Below are positions 33,443 through 42,170 of a DNA stretch of 64,000 nucleotides, one piece after another. Positions within the stretch are counted from its first letter, which is position 1. The number at the start of each line of letters is the position of its first letter. Source of the DNA: JAFLCM01 sp046154665 (lineage in GTDB: Bacteria; Planctomycetota; Phycisphaerae; Phycisphaerales; UBA1924); the NCBI GenBank assembly GCA_046154665.1, contig JBJXFG010000060.1, positions 1-64,000 on the forward strand. The letters run 5' to 3'. The notes under the pieces were generated by a model, which had not been told where the DNA came from, did not search any database, and saw nothing but the letters and a program-made list of their open reading frames with translations. A program made the position numbers and the translations under genes.

Positions 33443-34014
33443 CACCTTCCGCCGACATGCTCCGCAAGCTGGGTTCGGGCGTTCGCCCGGGGTTGAGCGC
33501 GCCGGCCTCGCCGCACGCCGCCGCCGATGCCCAGCGCTTCGAGGAACTCCTCGCCGCCGCGAAGGGCGGCAGCGGCACGGAGGGGATCGGTGCCGGATTC
33601 CGCTCCGAGCCGGTTCGCCTCTCCAAGGGTTCAAAGATCGAACTCGCGGCGGAGCAACTGCGTCGCCTCGGCCCCGCCGTTGATGCCGCCGAGGCTCAGG
33701 GATCGCACACGTTGCTGGCGTTCATCGACGGGAAGGGCGTGCTGGTCGATGTCGCCTCGCGCACGGTGTCCGGCGTCGCCAAGCCTGGGCAGGGGGTGGT
33801 GTCGGGCGTCGATGCGGTGGCGGTGATCCCCGACGCGCCGCGCCTTCCTTTGAGCTCCGCCGACCTCGCCGCCGCTGACGGTGCGAACGCGGCGTCCGCG
33901 TCGGCTCAGCCGTCCATCGCGCTGCCGCTGCCTTCGACCGAGTCGATTCGCAACGCTGATCTTTCCAAGCTACTCGCTGCGTTGCGCCCCGACAACACCG
34001 GCGCATTCGCCTAG
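33439..34014 (+). CDS. Flagellar operon protein, TIGR02530-like
   Basis: A 191-residue protein between flgD and flgE, the place of the small flagellar operon protein family TIGR02530. The shared core is short: the predicted helix IELAAEQLRRLGPAVDAAEA leads into LLAFIDGKGVLVDVASRTVS, which recalls the family's strand with DD-A-VVSV-N-TV. The family is thought to help hook assembly, but its role is unsettled. The C-terminal 60 residues are Ala/Ser-rich. The ATG overlaps the flgD stop, so the two are coupled. Confidence 0.6.
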   Translation: MTPSADMLRKLGSGVRPGLSAPASPHAAADAQRFEELLAAAKGGSGTEGIGAGFRSEPVRLSKGSKIELAAEQLRRLGPAVDAAEAQGSHTLLAFIDGKGVLVDVASRTVSGVAKPGQGVVSGVDAVAVIPDAPRLPLSSADLAAADGANAASASAQPSIALPLPSTESIRNADLSKLLAALRPDNTGAFA

Positions 34015-34030
34015 CGCCGTCTGTGCTTCA

Positions 34031-34105
34031 ATCCTCAATCCTCAATCCTCAAGCCTCAAGCCCCAAGCCCCACGCCCCAAGCCCCACGCCCCAAGCCTTC
34101 CAAGC
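34031..34105. repeat. Tandem CCTCAAT/CCCCAAG/CCCCACG tract before flgE
   Basis: About ten copies of a 7-bp word that drifts from CCTCAAT through CCTCAAG to CCCCAAG and CCCCACG. It is pyrimidine-rich on the coding strand and ends about 10 bp before the flgE ATG, leaving AGCAGGAA as the only weak ribosome-binding site. Confidence 0.85.
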
Positions 34106-34114
34106 AGGAACACC

Positions 34115-35860
34115 ATGGCCTCCACCTCCACGCTGCTCTCCGGCCTTTCCGGTCTGACCGTCAATGCACGCCGGCTCGAAGTCATCGGCAACAACATCGC
34201 CAACGTCAACGTCGCCGGATTCAAGTCCAGCAGGCTCAACCTCTTCAACTCCTTCAGCCGCAACTTCAGCCTGGGCAGCACGCCCAGCGCCGAGTCCGGC
34301 GGCACGAACCCCGGCCAGATCGGCCTGGGCGCCACCGTCGCGGGGACCCAGCGCAACATGACCAACGCCCCGGTCGTGCCCACTGGCGTGCCCACCGACA
34401 TCGGCATTGAGGGCAACGGGTTCTTCGTCGTCAAGGGCGGCGGCGACACCACCTACACCCGCGCCGGCAACTTCCAGATCAACGCCGCGAACCAGCTCGT
34501 CTCCGCCGACGGCAAGCGCGTGCAGGGCTACGGCATCGATGAGAACTTCAACATCGTCAGCGGCCGTCTCACCGACGTCGAGATTCCGCTGGGCGCGAAA
34601 ACCATCGCCAAGGCCACCGAGAACGTGAGCCTCGCCGGCAACCTCAAGGCCGACGGTGTCATCGCCACCACCGGCACGCAGGTGCGCTTCGGCGTGCTCA
34701 CCACCGGCGGCGCGCCGGCCACGCTCGCCACCGCGCTCACCGCGCTCGACCCCGCCGCCGGCATCCTCGCCACCGACACCTTCACCCTCGCCGGCGCCAC
34801 CCGCGGCAGCAAGACCGTCCCCGATGCCACCTTCACCGTCGGCACCGCCACCCTGGGCGATTTTCTGAACTTCATCATGGACTCCACCGGCATCGTGCCC
34901 GACGGCGGCTTCAACACCACCACCGATCCCGGCCCCGAGCCCGGCGGTTTCACCATCGACGCCGCCGGCGCCGTCACCCTCACCGGCAACTGGGGCACCG
35001 CCAACGAGATCGGCCTGCGCGACACCAACTTCGTCCTCAGGGACGCCGCCGGCGCCACGAAGGCCAACCCGTTCACGGTCGCCTCGACCACGCCGGCCAA
35101 CGGCGAGAGCGTGCGCACCGGCTTCGTGGTCTACGACTCGCTGGGCACCGCGCTCAACGTCGACCTCACGATGGTGCTGGCCCGCACCGACAGCACCGGC
35201 ACCTACTGGCGCGCGTTCATGCACTCCGCCGAGGACACCGACGCCGCCCTTCACCTGGAGTCCGGCGACCGCGCCACCCCCGGCGCGTTCAGCACCGAGG
35301 TTGCGCTCATGAAGTTCGACAACTTCGGCCGGCTGGCCAACGGCCCCAAGGTCAACGTCGAGTTCGACCGCCTCAACATCGGGTCCGCCGATCCGCTGAA
35401 GTTCGACATCGCCTTCGACTCCGGGGCCGACCGCGTCACCGCTTTCGCCAACACCGGCGGTTCGTCGCAGATCGCCGCCAAGTATCAGGACGGCTCGCCA
35501 ATCGGCTCGCTCACCAACTTCTCCATCAGCGACAACGGGGTCGTCACCGGCGGGTTCTCCAACGGCCTCACCCGCAACATCGGGCAGCTCGCCCTCTCGG
35601 CCTTCACCAACCCCGAAGGCCTCATCGACATCGGCAACCTCCAGTTCAGAGCCGGACCCAACTCGGGCGACCCCGTGCTCACGACGCCGACGCAGTTCGG
35701 CACCGGCCGCCTCATCGGTGGCGCGCTCGAACAGTCCAACGTCGACCTCTCGAAAGAGTTCATCGAGATGATCCAGAGTTCGACGGGGTACGCCGCGTCG
35801 AGCCGCATCATCTCGACCGCCGACCAGTTGCTGCAGCAGCTCATCGCGACCGCCCGGTAA
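34115..35860 (+). CDS. flgE: Flagellar hook protein FlgE
   Basis: A 581-residue hook subunit. The N-terminal rod/hook signature is GLSGLTVNARRLEVIGNNIA and then NVNVAGFKSSR. Middle motifs are GIEGNGFFVVKGGGDTTYTR and GYGIDENFN. The C-terminal D0 domain is SNVDLSKEFIEMIQSSTGYA. The centre (about residues 200-330) is an enlarged Thr/Gly-rich domain, as in other large hook proteins. ATG at 34115 is the family start. It is exported by the flagellar system and capped by FlgD during growth. Confidence 0.95.
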   Translation: MASTSTLLSGLSGLTVNARRLEVIGNNIANVNVAGFKSSRLNLFNSFSRNFSLGSTPSAESGGTNPGQIGLGATVAGTQRNMTNAPVVPTGVPTDIGIEGNGFFVVKGGGDTTYTRAGNFQINAANQLVSADGKRVQGYGIDENFNIVSGRLTDVEIPLGAKTIAKATENVSLAGNLKADGVIATTGTQVRFGVLTTGGAPATLATALTALDPAAGILATDTFTLAGATRGSKTVPDATFTVGTATLGDFLNFIMDSTGIVPDGGFNTTTDPGPEPGGFTIDAAGAVTLTGNWGTANEIGLRDTNFVLRDAAGATKANPFTVASTTPANGESVRTGFVVYDSLGTALNVDLTMVLARTDSTGTYWRAFMHSAEDTDAALHLESGDRATPGAFSTEVALMKFDNFGRLANGPKVNVEFDRLNIGSADPLKFDIAFDSGADRVTAFANTGGSSQIAAKYQDGSPIGSLTNFSISDNGVVTGGFSNGLTRNIGQLALSAFTNPEGLIDIGNLQFRAGPNSGDPVLTTPTQFGTGRLIGGALEQSNVDLSKEFIEMIQSSTGYAASSRIISTADQLLQQLIATAR

Positions 35861-36107
35861 CGCGCATTCAGATTGAGCCCGCGTGCCTTCAGACGACGGA
35901 CCTTCGGCTCTGCGAAGGTCCGGGTCGATCAATCGGAGGCGCACCTCTCTTCGAGCATCCCGATAACTCGTCGTGGCTCGTCAATGCTCTTTCCGCGTGT
36001 GGGCTGGCGATCGCCGGCCCTTCAGTCCGTCCGCGACCCGCCCGATAGCACCGGTGCGGAAGCGGTGCGCCCCCTCCGGGTGGCTCCGCCCGCGCCGGAG
36101 CGATGCC

Positions 36108-36383
36108 ATGGACGCGCTGACGATCATCTCACAGGCCACCCCGACGAACGCCGCGGCCGGGGGAGCGCACCCCCCGATCAACGCGGGGATGCTGTTCTCG
36201 ATCGTCGGTGCCTGCGCCACCTCGGCGCTGCTGGCGCTCATCATCGCCCGCGCCCTGAAGCTGCACAAGGCCCGGGCCGTGCGGCGTAGCGTCGGCGTGC
36301 GCACGCCCGCCCGCGCGGCGACGACGATCTCCACCGCGGCCCTCATCGAACCCAAGCCCCTGCACCCGCAGCGCGCCGCCTGA
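36108..36383 (+). CDS. Small single-span membrane protein in the flagellar locus
   Basis: A 91-residue protein with one clear membrane segment (MLFSIVGACATSALLALIIA, about residues 28-48) followed by a basic, Arg/Lys-rich tail (RALKLHKARAVRRSVGVRTP). GGAG lies 7 bp before the ATG. It sits where motA/motB or similar genes often lie, between flgE and fliL, but it has no similarity to them that can be seen. No family is recognised. The 247 bp before it hold nothing assignable. Confidence 0.55.
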   Translation: MDALTIISQATPTNAAAGGAHPPINAGMLFSIVGACATSALLALIIARALKLHKARAVRRSVGVRTPARAATTISTAALIEPKPLHPQRAA

Positions 36384-36433
36384 TCGAACTTCCTTGACGA
36401 AGAGCAACGACCCATCCGGAGCGACAGCAAGCC

Positions 36434-37096
36434 ATGAGTGACAAGGCACCCGACAAGAAATCCGAAGCCGCGCCGCCGGCGGCAGGGACCGACGCCAAGG
36501 CCGCGCCTAAGAAGGGCGGGCTCCCTGTCAAGACCATCGGCCTTATCCTGGGCCTGCTCGTCATCGAGGGCGCCGCGGTGGTGATGCTGATGAAGATGCT
36601 CGGCAAGCCCGCCGAGGTGAAGGCCACCGAGCTGCACGACGACCACGACGCCGAGGGCGAGAAGCTCGTCGAGCTTCCCGTGCTCAGCGAGCAGTTCACC
36701 AACACTTCCTCGGGACGGCTCTACGTCTGGAACGTCGAGATCCTCGTCAAGGCCAAGACCAAGCACGCCGGCGATGTCACCATCCTCGCCAAGGACGCCA
36801 AGGCCGCCCCGCCGAAGAAGGACGACCACGGCGCCGCCGCGGGCGACGCGCACCACGAGCCGACCACCGGCGTCGCCGAGGAACTGAAGGCGCGCCAGGC
36901 CGAAATCCGCACCGGCATCGCCCGCATCGTCGCCAGCGCCCAGCACCCCTACTTCACCGAGCCCGGCCGCGAAACGCTCACGCGCCAGATCCTCGAATAC
37001 CTCCGCGAAGTCTTCAAGCAAGACCCGCAGGGCGAGGAACGCATCCAGGACGTGCTCATCCCGCGCTGTCTGGGCATGGCGACCGGCGAGGCGTAA
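36434..37096 (+). CDS. fliL: Flagellar basal body-associated protein FliL
   Basis: A 220-residue protein. After a charged N-terminus, one membrane segment spans about residues 36-57 (TIGLILGLLVIEGAAVVML). The periplasmic part has FliL traits: a strand region (SSGRLYVWNVEILVKAK), the helix with RTGIARIVASA, and the closing REVFKQDPQGEERIQDVLIP. A His/Asp/Lys-rich insertion interrupts it at about residues 115-140. FliL surrounds and stabilises the stator in studied motors. It precedes fliN; fliM, expected here in many bacteria, is absent. Confidence 0.8.
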   Translation: MSDKAPDKKSEAAPPAAGTDAKAAPKKGGLPVKTIGLILGLLVIEGAAVVMLMKMLGKPAEVKATELHDDHDAEGEKLVELPVLSEQFTNTSSGRLYVWNVEILVKAKTKHAGDVTILAKDAKAAPPKKDDHGAAAGDAHHEPTTGVAEELKARQAEIRTGIARIVASAQHPYFTEPGRETLTRQILEYLREVFKQDPQGEERIQDVLIPRCLGMATGEA

Positions 37097-37121
37097 AGCA
37101 CCGATCGACGATCCGACGAAG

Positions 37122-37153
37122 CCGTCACTGAGCGGCTTTGAGCGAAGTGACGG
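37122..37153. repeat. Hairpin CCGTCACT / AGTGACGG after fliL
   Basis: An 8-bp perfect stem with a 16-base loop in the fliL-fliN gap. A similar hairpin with arms CCGTCCCT/AGGGACGG is at 63135-63166. The gap is 205 bp and contains no gene. Confidence 0.6.
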
Positions 37154-37301
37154 AGAGGCCCTCACCCCCAGCGCACAACTTGCGCCCCAGCGCCGTCCCC
37201 GCGCGTTTCTGGCGACACCTGCGCCCCTCAACCGATACGAAGGTGTTGCAAGGCGCGCGGAGCGCGCCCATCGATTTTCGTAACGCCGCGCGGAGGCCAG
37301 G

Positions 37302-37856
37302 ATGGCCGACAACGATCCCTCAACACCCAGTTCAGCGACTCCCAGCGCCGGCGACCCCGCCTCGATGGCGGGCGACGCCCTCAAGGCCGCGCAGGACGCC
37401 GTGAACCAGATCAACAGCGAGGCCCGCGCCAGCGCGCCGGATTCCGCGACGGCGGACGCGCTCGCCGCCGTCCAGGCCGCCCTCGCCGAGGCCAGCAAGC
37501 CCGCGTCCGAATCCAGCGCCGGCTCCACGCCCATCGGCGACGACGGCGCCGAGGCCTTTACGCTGCCCAGCTTTACCGAAGCGAAGTCCAGCGACAAGCC
37601 CGCCAACCTCGACCTGCTCGCCGACGTCAACCTCAACGTCAAGATCGAACTCGGCCGCACCCGCATGTACGTCGAGGATGTGCTGCGGCTCAACGAAGGT
37701 TCGGTCGTCGAGCTCGACAAGCTCGCCGGCGACCCCGTCGACATCTACGTGAACGAACGCCATGTCGCCCGCGGCGAGGTGCTGGTGCTCAACGACAACT
37801 TCTGCGTCCGTGTCAACGAGATCATTTCCCCCATCGGGCACGAAGAGGCCGCCTAG
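37302..37856 (+). CDS. fliN: Flagellar motor switch protein FliN
   Basis: A 184-residue switch protein. The first 95 residues are a low-complexity Ala/Ser/Asp extension. The SPOA domain fills the C-terminal 85 residues (LLADVNLNVKIELGRTRMYV; LRLNEGSVVELDKLAGDPVD; VNERHVARGEVLVLNDNFCV). FliN forms the lower part of the C-ring and binds the export gate. It stands between fliL and fliO, in the usual order except that fliM is missing. Confidence 0.93.
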   Translation: MADNDPSTPSSATPSAGDPASMAGDALKAAQDAVNQINSEARASAPDSATADALAAVQAALAEASKPASESSAGSTPIGDDGAEAFTLPSFTEAKSSDKPANLDLLADVNLNVKIELGRTRMYVEDVLRLNEGSVVELDKLAGDPVDIYVNERHVARGEVLVLNDNFCVRVNEIISPIGHEEAA

Positions 37857-37937
37857 CCGCGCACCGGCTCGCGGCACGCATTGCCCTTCCACCCCACCCC
37901 GCGCGGAGCGCGGGCGAGAGAAGCCAGGACGGCACGA

Positions 37938-38786
37938 ATGCACAGGCGGGCGATCATCATCTCGGTGTTCATGCTCGCGCAAGCCGCCGCCCCCGCGCTC
38001 GGCGCCGATGCCGACCCTGCGCCCACCGCCGTCAGCGACGCCGTGCCGGACGGCGAGTCCGCGCCCATCGTCAACATGGCCTCGGGCCGCGTGATCGAAG
38101 TCCCCATGCCCGCGCAGCCGGGCGACGCCGCCAATGCCCGCCTCGCGCACACCCGGGCCGAGCCGAAACAGCGCGAGAACGCCGACCCCGTCGCCCCCGC
38201 GAAGACGGAGGGCTTGGCGCTCGGCTCACCAAAGCCCGGCGTCACCGCTCCGAGCTCACCTTCGACCACGCGCAAGCAAGGCAGCAAAGACGCCGCCGAA
38301 CCAGACACCGGCTCGTGGATCTCCCACTGGACCATCCGCACCGCCCTGGGACTCGCCTTGCTCGTCGCCATGTTACTGGGCCTGAAGTGGGCCGCGACGC
38401 GCTTTGGCGGCGGCCTCGGGCTGGCGGCTCAGCTCGGCCCCTCGGGCCGTGCCCCGCAAGGGTTACTCGAAGTGCTGGGGCGTTACCCCGTTTCACGCGG
38501 GCACTCGTTGGTGCTGCTCAAGCTCGATCGCCGCGTGCTGCTGCTGGGCCAGAGCCCCGCGGGGTTCACGGCGCTGAGCGAGCTGACCGACCCCGAGGAC
38601 GTGGCGTCGGTGCTGACGAAGGCCGCCGACGCCGACGGCGCTTCGATGTCGCGACGCTTCTCGGAGCTGCTGCGCGGGATGGAGCGCGATCCATCGACGA
38701 CCGAAGACGACGCGAGCGCCGCGCCGGTGACGCCCAGGCTCGCGATGCGGCTGGCCGGCGCGGGCAGTGGGGGAGGTGGAACGTGA
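37938..38786 (+). CDS. fliO: Flagellar biosynthesis protein FliO
   Basis: A 282-residue membrane protein that helps assemble FliP. A signal peptide opens it (AIIISVFMLAQAAAPALGA), a long disordered region follows (about residues 25-130), then a membrane segment (TALGLALLVAMLLGLKWAAT) and the FliO cytoplasmic domain (LLEVLGRYPVSRGHSLVLLK and LDRRVLLLGQSPAGFTALSE). ATG at 37938 is the start that gives the signal peptide. The stop overlaps a possible GTG for fliP, but see the fliP entry. Confidence 0.88.
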   Translation: MHRRAIIISVFMLAQAAAPALGADADPAPTAVSDAVPDGESAPIVNMASGRVIEVPMPAQPGDAANARLAHTRAEPKQRENADPVAPAKTEGLALGSPKPGVTAPSSPSTTRKQGSKDAAEPDTGSWISHWTIRTALGLALLVAMLLGLKWAATRFGGGLGLAAQLGPSGRAPQGLLEVLGRYPVSRGHSLVLLKLDRRVLLLGQSPAGFTALSELTDPEDVASVLTKAADADGASMSRRFSELLRGMERDPSTTEDDASAAPVTPRLAMRLAGAGSGGGGT

Positions 38787-38807
38787 GGTTGAGTCCTGAG
38801 CACGCGC

Positions 38808-38905
38808 GCGACACGAGCCCCGAGCGTCAGCGAGCGGGTCTGGCCGTGCCCGGCGCTTCCGAAAGTCCGGGAACCCGTCGCTCACGCTCCGGGCTCGCTC
38901 TTCGC
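38808..38905. repeat. Dispersed REP-like palindrome, copy 1 (fliO-fliP)
   Basis: Left arm GAGCCCCGAGCGTCAGCGAG and right arm CTCACGCTCCGGGCTC flank a centre of about 50 bases. Related copies are at 54959, 56348 and 62008, and a diverged one is near 63010. If translated as part of fliP it would add a repeat-encoded peptide (SPERQRAG, RSRSGLAL). Confidence 0.8.
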
Positions 38906-38920
38906 GCGCCATTCGACAGA

Positions 38921-39859
38921 GTGCCACGCGAGTTTCGCCCGTGGTTCGTCGCCCTGGTCGCCTTGCTCTCACTGCAGTGCTTCCCCAGTTTCGCGTCGGC
39001 GCAGGCGCTCGTCGGCCCGCCCGCCGCCGCTGCTGGCTCGATCCCCGCGTCGCTGCAATCGATGAACCCCGTCAGCGTTCTCGAAACCGCCGCCAACAGC
39101 GTGCCCGGGTTCGAGGGCGGCCTCACCGGGGCGCTCAACATCATGATCGTGCTCACGGTGCTCAGCCTGGCACCGGCGATCATGATGATGTGTACCTGCT
39201 TCGTGCGCTTCCTCATCGTGCTGGCGCTGCTGAAGCAGGCCCTGGGCACGCAGAGCCTCCCGCCCGCGCAGGTGACGCTGGCGCTGGCGCTCTTCATGAC
39301 CTTCCTGGTGATGGCCCCGACATTCGAGCGCGTCCACGCCGAGGCCATCGTGCCCTACCAGAGCGGCCAGCTCGCCGACGCGGGGCAGGTGTGGGAGAAG
39401 GCCAAGCAGCCGATGCGTGACTTCATGTTCGCGCAGATCGACGCCGCCGACAACTGGTCGAGCGTCTACATGGTGATGAACTACCGCGGGCAGGACACCA
39501 GCGAGCCTGAGAAGCTCACCCGCGCGGATGTCGACATGCTCACGCTCATCCCCGCCTTCATGATCAGCGAGCTCAAAACGGCGTTCCTTCTGGGGTTCCG
39601 CATCTACCTGCCGTTCCTGGTCATCGATCTGGTGATCTCGTGCCTGCTGATCAGCATGAGCATGATGATGCTGCCGCCGGTGCTCATCTCGTTGCCGTTC
39701 AAGATCCTGCTGTTCGTGCTGGTGGACGGCTGGCAGCTCATCGTCGGCGGCTTGATGGAGAGCGTCGCAAAGGTCGACGGCCCCGCCGTCACCGCGTGGC
39801 TCGCGCCCCTGCTGCCCCCGTTGCTCCCCGCGGCCCACTCCGCCGCCGCACTTGTGTGA
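38921..39859 (+). CDS. fliP: Flagellar export gate protein FliP
   Basis: A 312-residue polytopic inner-membrane protein of the export gate. From GTG at 38921 it begins with a signal peptide (FVALVALLSLQCFPSFASAQ). FliP motifs follow: LSLAPAIMMMCTCFVRFLIV, ALLKQALGTQSLPPAQV, ALALFMTFLVMAPTF, LIPAFMISELKTAFLLGF and MMMLPPVLISLPFKILLFVL. A GTG at 38783 overlapping the fliO stop is in frame, but that start would translate the REP-like repeat at 38808-38905. The later GTG is therefore preferred, with moderate certainty. Confidence 0.93.
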   Translation: MPREFRPWFVALVALLSLQCFPSFASAQALVGPPAAAAGSIPASLQSMNPVSVLETAANSVPGFEGGLTGALNIMIVLTVLSLAPAIMMMCTCFVRFLIVLALLKQALGTQSLPPAQVTLALALFMTFLVMAPTFERVHAEAIVPYQSGQLADAGQVWEKAKQPMRDFMFAQIDAADNWSSVYMVMNYRGQDTSEPEKLTRADVDMLTLIPAFMISELKTAFLLGFRIYLPFLVIDLVISCLLISMSMMMLPPVLISLPFKILLFVLVDGWQLIVGGLMESVAKVDGPAVTAWLAPLLPPLLPAAHSAAALV

Positions 39860-39875
39860 TCAACACCGATCGCAG

Positions 39876-39909
39876 CCCCGACTCCCGACTCCCGCCCTCC
39901 CCCCGCGCC
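39876..39909. repeat. Pyrimidine-rich CCCGACT tract before fliQ
   Basis: Words CCCCGACTC and CCCGACTCCCG, pyrimidine-rich on the coding strand, ending 4 bp before the fliQ ATG. This is the complement of the GGGAGTC words used after other genes. Confidence 0.65.
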
Positions 39910-39913
39910 CCCC

Positions 39914-40171
39914 ATGACCTACGACGAAAACACCCTTGACCTTGTCCGCGCCTGCCTCGTCATCACCCTCAAGGTGTCCGCCCCGATCCTCCTCGCCGGC
40001 GTGCTCATCGGCCTCATCATCAGCGTGGTGCAGGCCGTCACGCAGATCCAGGAACAGACCCTCACGCTGGTGCCCAAGATCTTCGTGATGGTGATCGTCG
40101 CCCTGCTGCTGCTGCCGTGGATCGTCATGCGTCTCGTTGAGTTCACCGTCGAGATGTTCCGACTCACATGA
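39914..40171 (+). CDS. fliQ: Flagellar export gate protein FliQ
   Basis: An 85-residue membrane protein with two transmembrane helices (VRACLVITLKVSAPILLAGV and KIFVMVIVALLLLPWIVMRL). Between them is the FliQ loop motif VQAVTQIQEQTLTLVPK. It forms the gate with FliP and FliR. Length and motifs are standard. Confidence 0.95.
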   Translation: MTYDENTLDLVRACLVITLKVSAPILLAGVLIGLIISVVQAVTQIQEQTLTLVPKIFVMVIVALLLLPWIVMRLVEFTVEMFRLT

Positions 40172-40205
40172 TCGCACCGCCTCGCTCCCGCGCTCGCTTC
40201 CGGCG

Positions 40206-41027
40206 ATGACCTCCCTCGAACCCATCCTGGCCCACGTCCCGGCGTTCCTCGTGGTGCTGGCGCGGTTCACCGGGCTCTTCATCTTCTCGCCCGTCCTCGC
40301 CAGCGCCATGATCCCGCGCCGCGTCAAGATCATCCTCACCCTCTCGCTTGCCTTCTGCGTATACCCCACCATCGATCACGCCGCCTTCGGCCCGATCCCG
40401 CTCAGCATCACCGCCCTGGGCCCCATCATGGCCATGGAGCTCGCCCTCGGTGCCGCCATGGGCATCATGATGCTCACCCCGCTCTGGGCCGTGCAGCTCG
40501 CCGGCACTCTGATGGGCCAGCAGATGGGCCTCGCGCTGGCGCCGCTCTACAACCCCGCCACCGACATCGACAGCGACTCGGTCGGCCAGCTCCTGTTCAT
40601 CCTCGCGCTGGCGATCTTCATCGTCCTGGGCGGCATCGAGGCCCTCTTCGCCGGCCTCGCCGGATCGTTCATGCTGCTCGGCCCGGGCCAGCTCCGCGTC
40701 GACGACACCCTCGTCACCACGCTCGCGGGCCTCGTCGGGTCGGCGTTCCACCTCGCCATGCGCGTCTCGATGCCCGTCCTGGCCATCGTGCTCGTCGAGA
40801 CCGTCGCCGTCGGATTCATCACCAAGACCATCCCCGCGCTCAACTTCATGAGCGTGGGATTCCCCCTCCGCATGATGCTCGGCATTCTCATCATGGCGGC
40901 GTCCATGGCCGGCATCCACGCCGCCATCCACGCAGACACCCGCGCCACCATCGACCTCGTGCAAGACTGGGTCCAATCGCTCGGCCCCGCGAGCGCGGCG
41001 AAACCGGAAGGAGCCTCCGGTGGCTGA
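40206..41027 (+). CDS. fliR: Flagellar export gate protein FliR
   Basis: A 273-residue polytopic protein of the export gate. It opens with VVLARFTGLFIFSPVLA and contains the FliR blocks IPRRVKIILTLSLAFCVYP, MGQQMGLALAPLYNPATDID and IKTIPALN-like VGFITKTIPALNFMSVGFPL. About six membrane helices are visible. ATG at 40206 fits the family. Its last 8 bp overlap flhB. Confidence 0.93.
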   Translation: MTSLEPILAHVPAFLVVLARFTGLFIFSPVLASAMIPRRVKIILTLSLAFCVYPTIDHAAFGPIPLSITALGPIMAMELALGAAMGIMMLTPLWAVQLAGTLMGQQMGLALAPLYNPATDIDSDSVGQLLFILALAIFIVLGGIEALFAGLAGSFMLLGPGQLRVDDTLVTTLAGLVGSAFHLAMRVSMPVLAIVLVETVAVGFITKTIPALNFMSVGFPLRMMLGILIMAASMAGIHAAIHADTRATIDLVQDWVQSLGPASAAKPEGASGG

Positions 41028-42090
41028 AGAGATGGGTGAGAAGACCGAGATGCCGACGCCGCGACGCCTCTCCGAGGCCGCCCAGCGCGGCCAGACCGGC
41101 AAGAGCGTCGACATCGCCTCGGCGATCTCGCTGCTGGGCGCGTGCGTGATGGTCTACTGGTTCGCCCCAGGCATCTTCGAGTTCGGCGCGGGAGAAATCC
41201 GCCGTCACCTCGGCCCCGAAGCCCTCGGCAGCTCGCTGCGCCTGCAAGACGTCAAGGGCGACCTCGCGGCCTCCGCCGTGGCATCGATCAAGGTCCTCGT
41301 GCCGCTGATGCTCTTCATGGCCCTGCTCGCGTACGCCAGCCAGGTGTGGCAGGTGGGCTTCATGCTGTCGTCCAAGGCCCTCGAACCCAAGCTCGAACGC
41401 CTGAATATCGTCGCCGGCCTCGGCAAGCTCGTCTCGATGCGCGCCTTCATCAAGGGCGCGATCGACGTCTCCAAGCTGCTCATCATCGCCGTCGTCGCCG
41501 GACTCGTCATCTCCTCCGAGATCGACGCCATCGTCTCGCTCGCCGCCCTCGACATGGCCGGCGGCGTCATGGAGTCCGTCCGCATCACCGTCCGAGTCGC
41601 CTTCTGGGTGCTGCTCGTGCTGCTCATCCTCGGCGTCATCGACCGCGTCTACCAGAGCTGGCAGCTCCACGAAGACCTCAAAATGACCAAGCAGGAGGTC
41701 AAGGACGAGCTCCGCTCGCAAGAGGGCGACATGCAGGTCAAAGGCCAACGCCTCAAGTTCATGCGCGGCCTCATGAACCAGCGTCTCCAGTCCGACGTCC
41801 CTAAGGCCGACGTCGTCGTCACCAACCCCACCCACTTCTCCGTCGCCATCGCCTACGACGCCAAGACCATGAAGGCCCCGAAGGTCGTCGCCAAGGGCGC
41901 CGACTACGTCGCACTCCGCATCCGCTACATCGCCACGGCCCACGGCGTGCCCATCGTCGAACGCCCCCCACTCGCCCGAGCCCTTTACAACCACGTCGAG
42001 ATCGGCCGCGAGGTGAACCCCGAGCACTACGAAGCCATCGCCGAAGTCCTCGCCTATGTGTATCGACTCGAGGGGAGGGCGGCGGGATGA
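41020..42090 (+). CDS. flhB: Flagellar export switch protein FlhB
   Basis: A 356-residue protein controlling the change of export substrate from hook to filament. The N-terminus has EKTEMPTPRRLSEAAQRGQT, four membrane helices follow, and the cytoplasmic domain holds the self-cleavage motif NPTH at 269-272 (VVVTNPTHFSVAIAYD) and KGADYVALRIRYIA. The start is GTG at 41020 after an AAGGAG site inside the fliR end; the ATG four codons later is possible. FliK should act on it. Confidence 0.95.
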   Translation: MAEEMGEKTEMPTPRRLSEAAQRGQTGKSVDIASAISLLGACVMVYWFAPGIFEFGAGEIRRHLGPEALGSSLRLQDVKGDLAASAVASIKVLVPLMLFMALLAYASQVWQVGFMLSSKALEPKLERLNIVAGLGKLVSMRAFIKGAIDVSKLLIIAVVAGLVISSEIDAIVSLAALDMAGGVMESVRITVRVAFWVLLVLLILGVIDRVYQSWQLHEDLKMTKQEVKDELRSQEGDMQVKGQRLKFMRGLMNQRLQSDVPKADVVVTNPTHFSVAIAYDAKTMKAPKVVAKGADYVALRIRYIATAHGVPIVERPPLARALYNHVEIGREVNPEHYEAIAEVLAYVYRLEGRAAG

Positions 42091-42097
42091 GCGGCGG

Positions 42098-42133
42098 CAA
42101 ACCAGCAAACCAGCAGACCAGCGAAGCAGCAAA
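42098..42133. repeat. Stop-side arm AGCAAACC/AGCAGACC after flhB
   Basis: Repeated AGCAAACC, AGCAGACC and AGCGAAGC words starting shortly after the flhB stop. Purine- and A-rich on the coding strand, and complementary in character to the tract at 42171. Confidence 0.75.
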
Positions 42134-42170
42134 TAGAACCGCACGCACCGATGCGCCGGGTCTTCTTTGC

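Noticed and set aside
34049..35944. A 631-codon minus-strand frame opposite flgE
   Set aside because: It is Gly/Val/Glu-rich and mirrors the third-position bias of flgE. Treated as a shadow frame.
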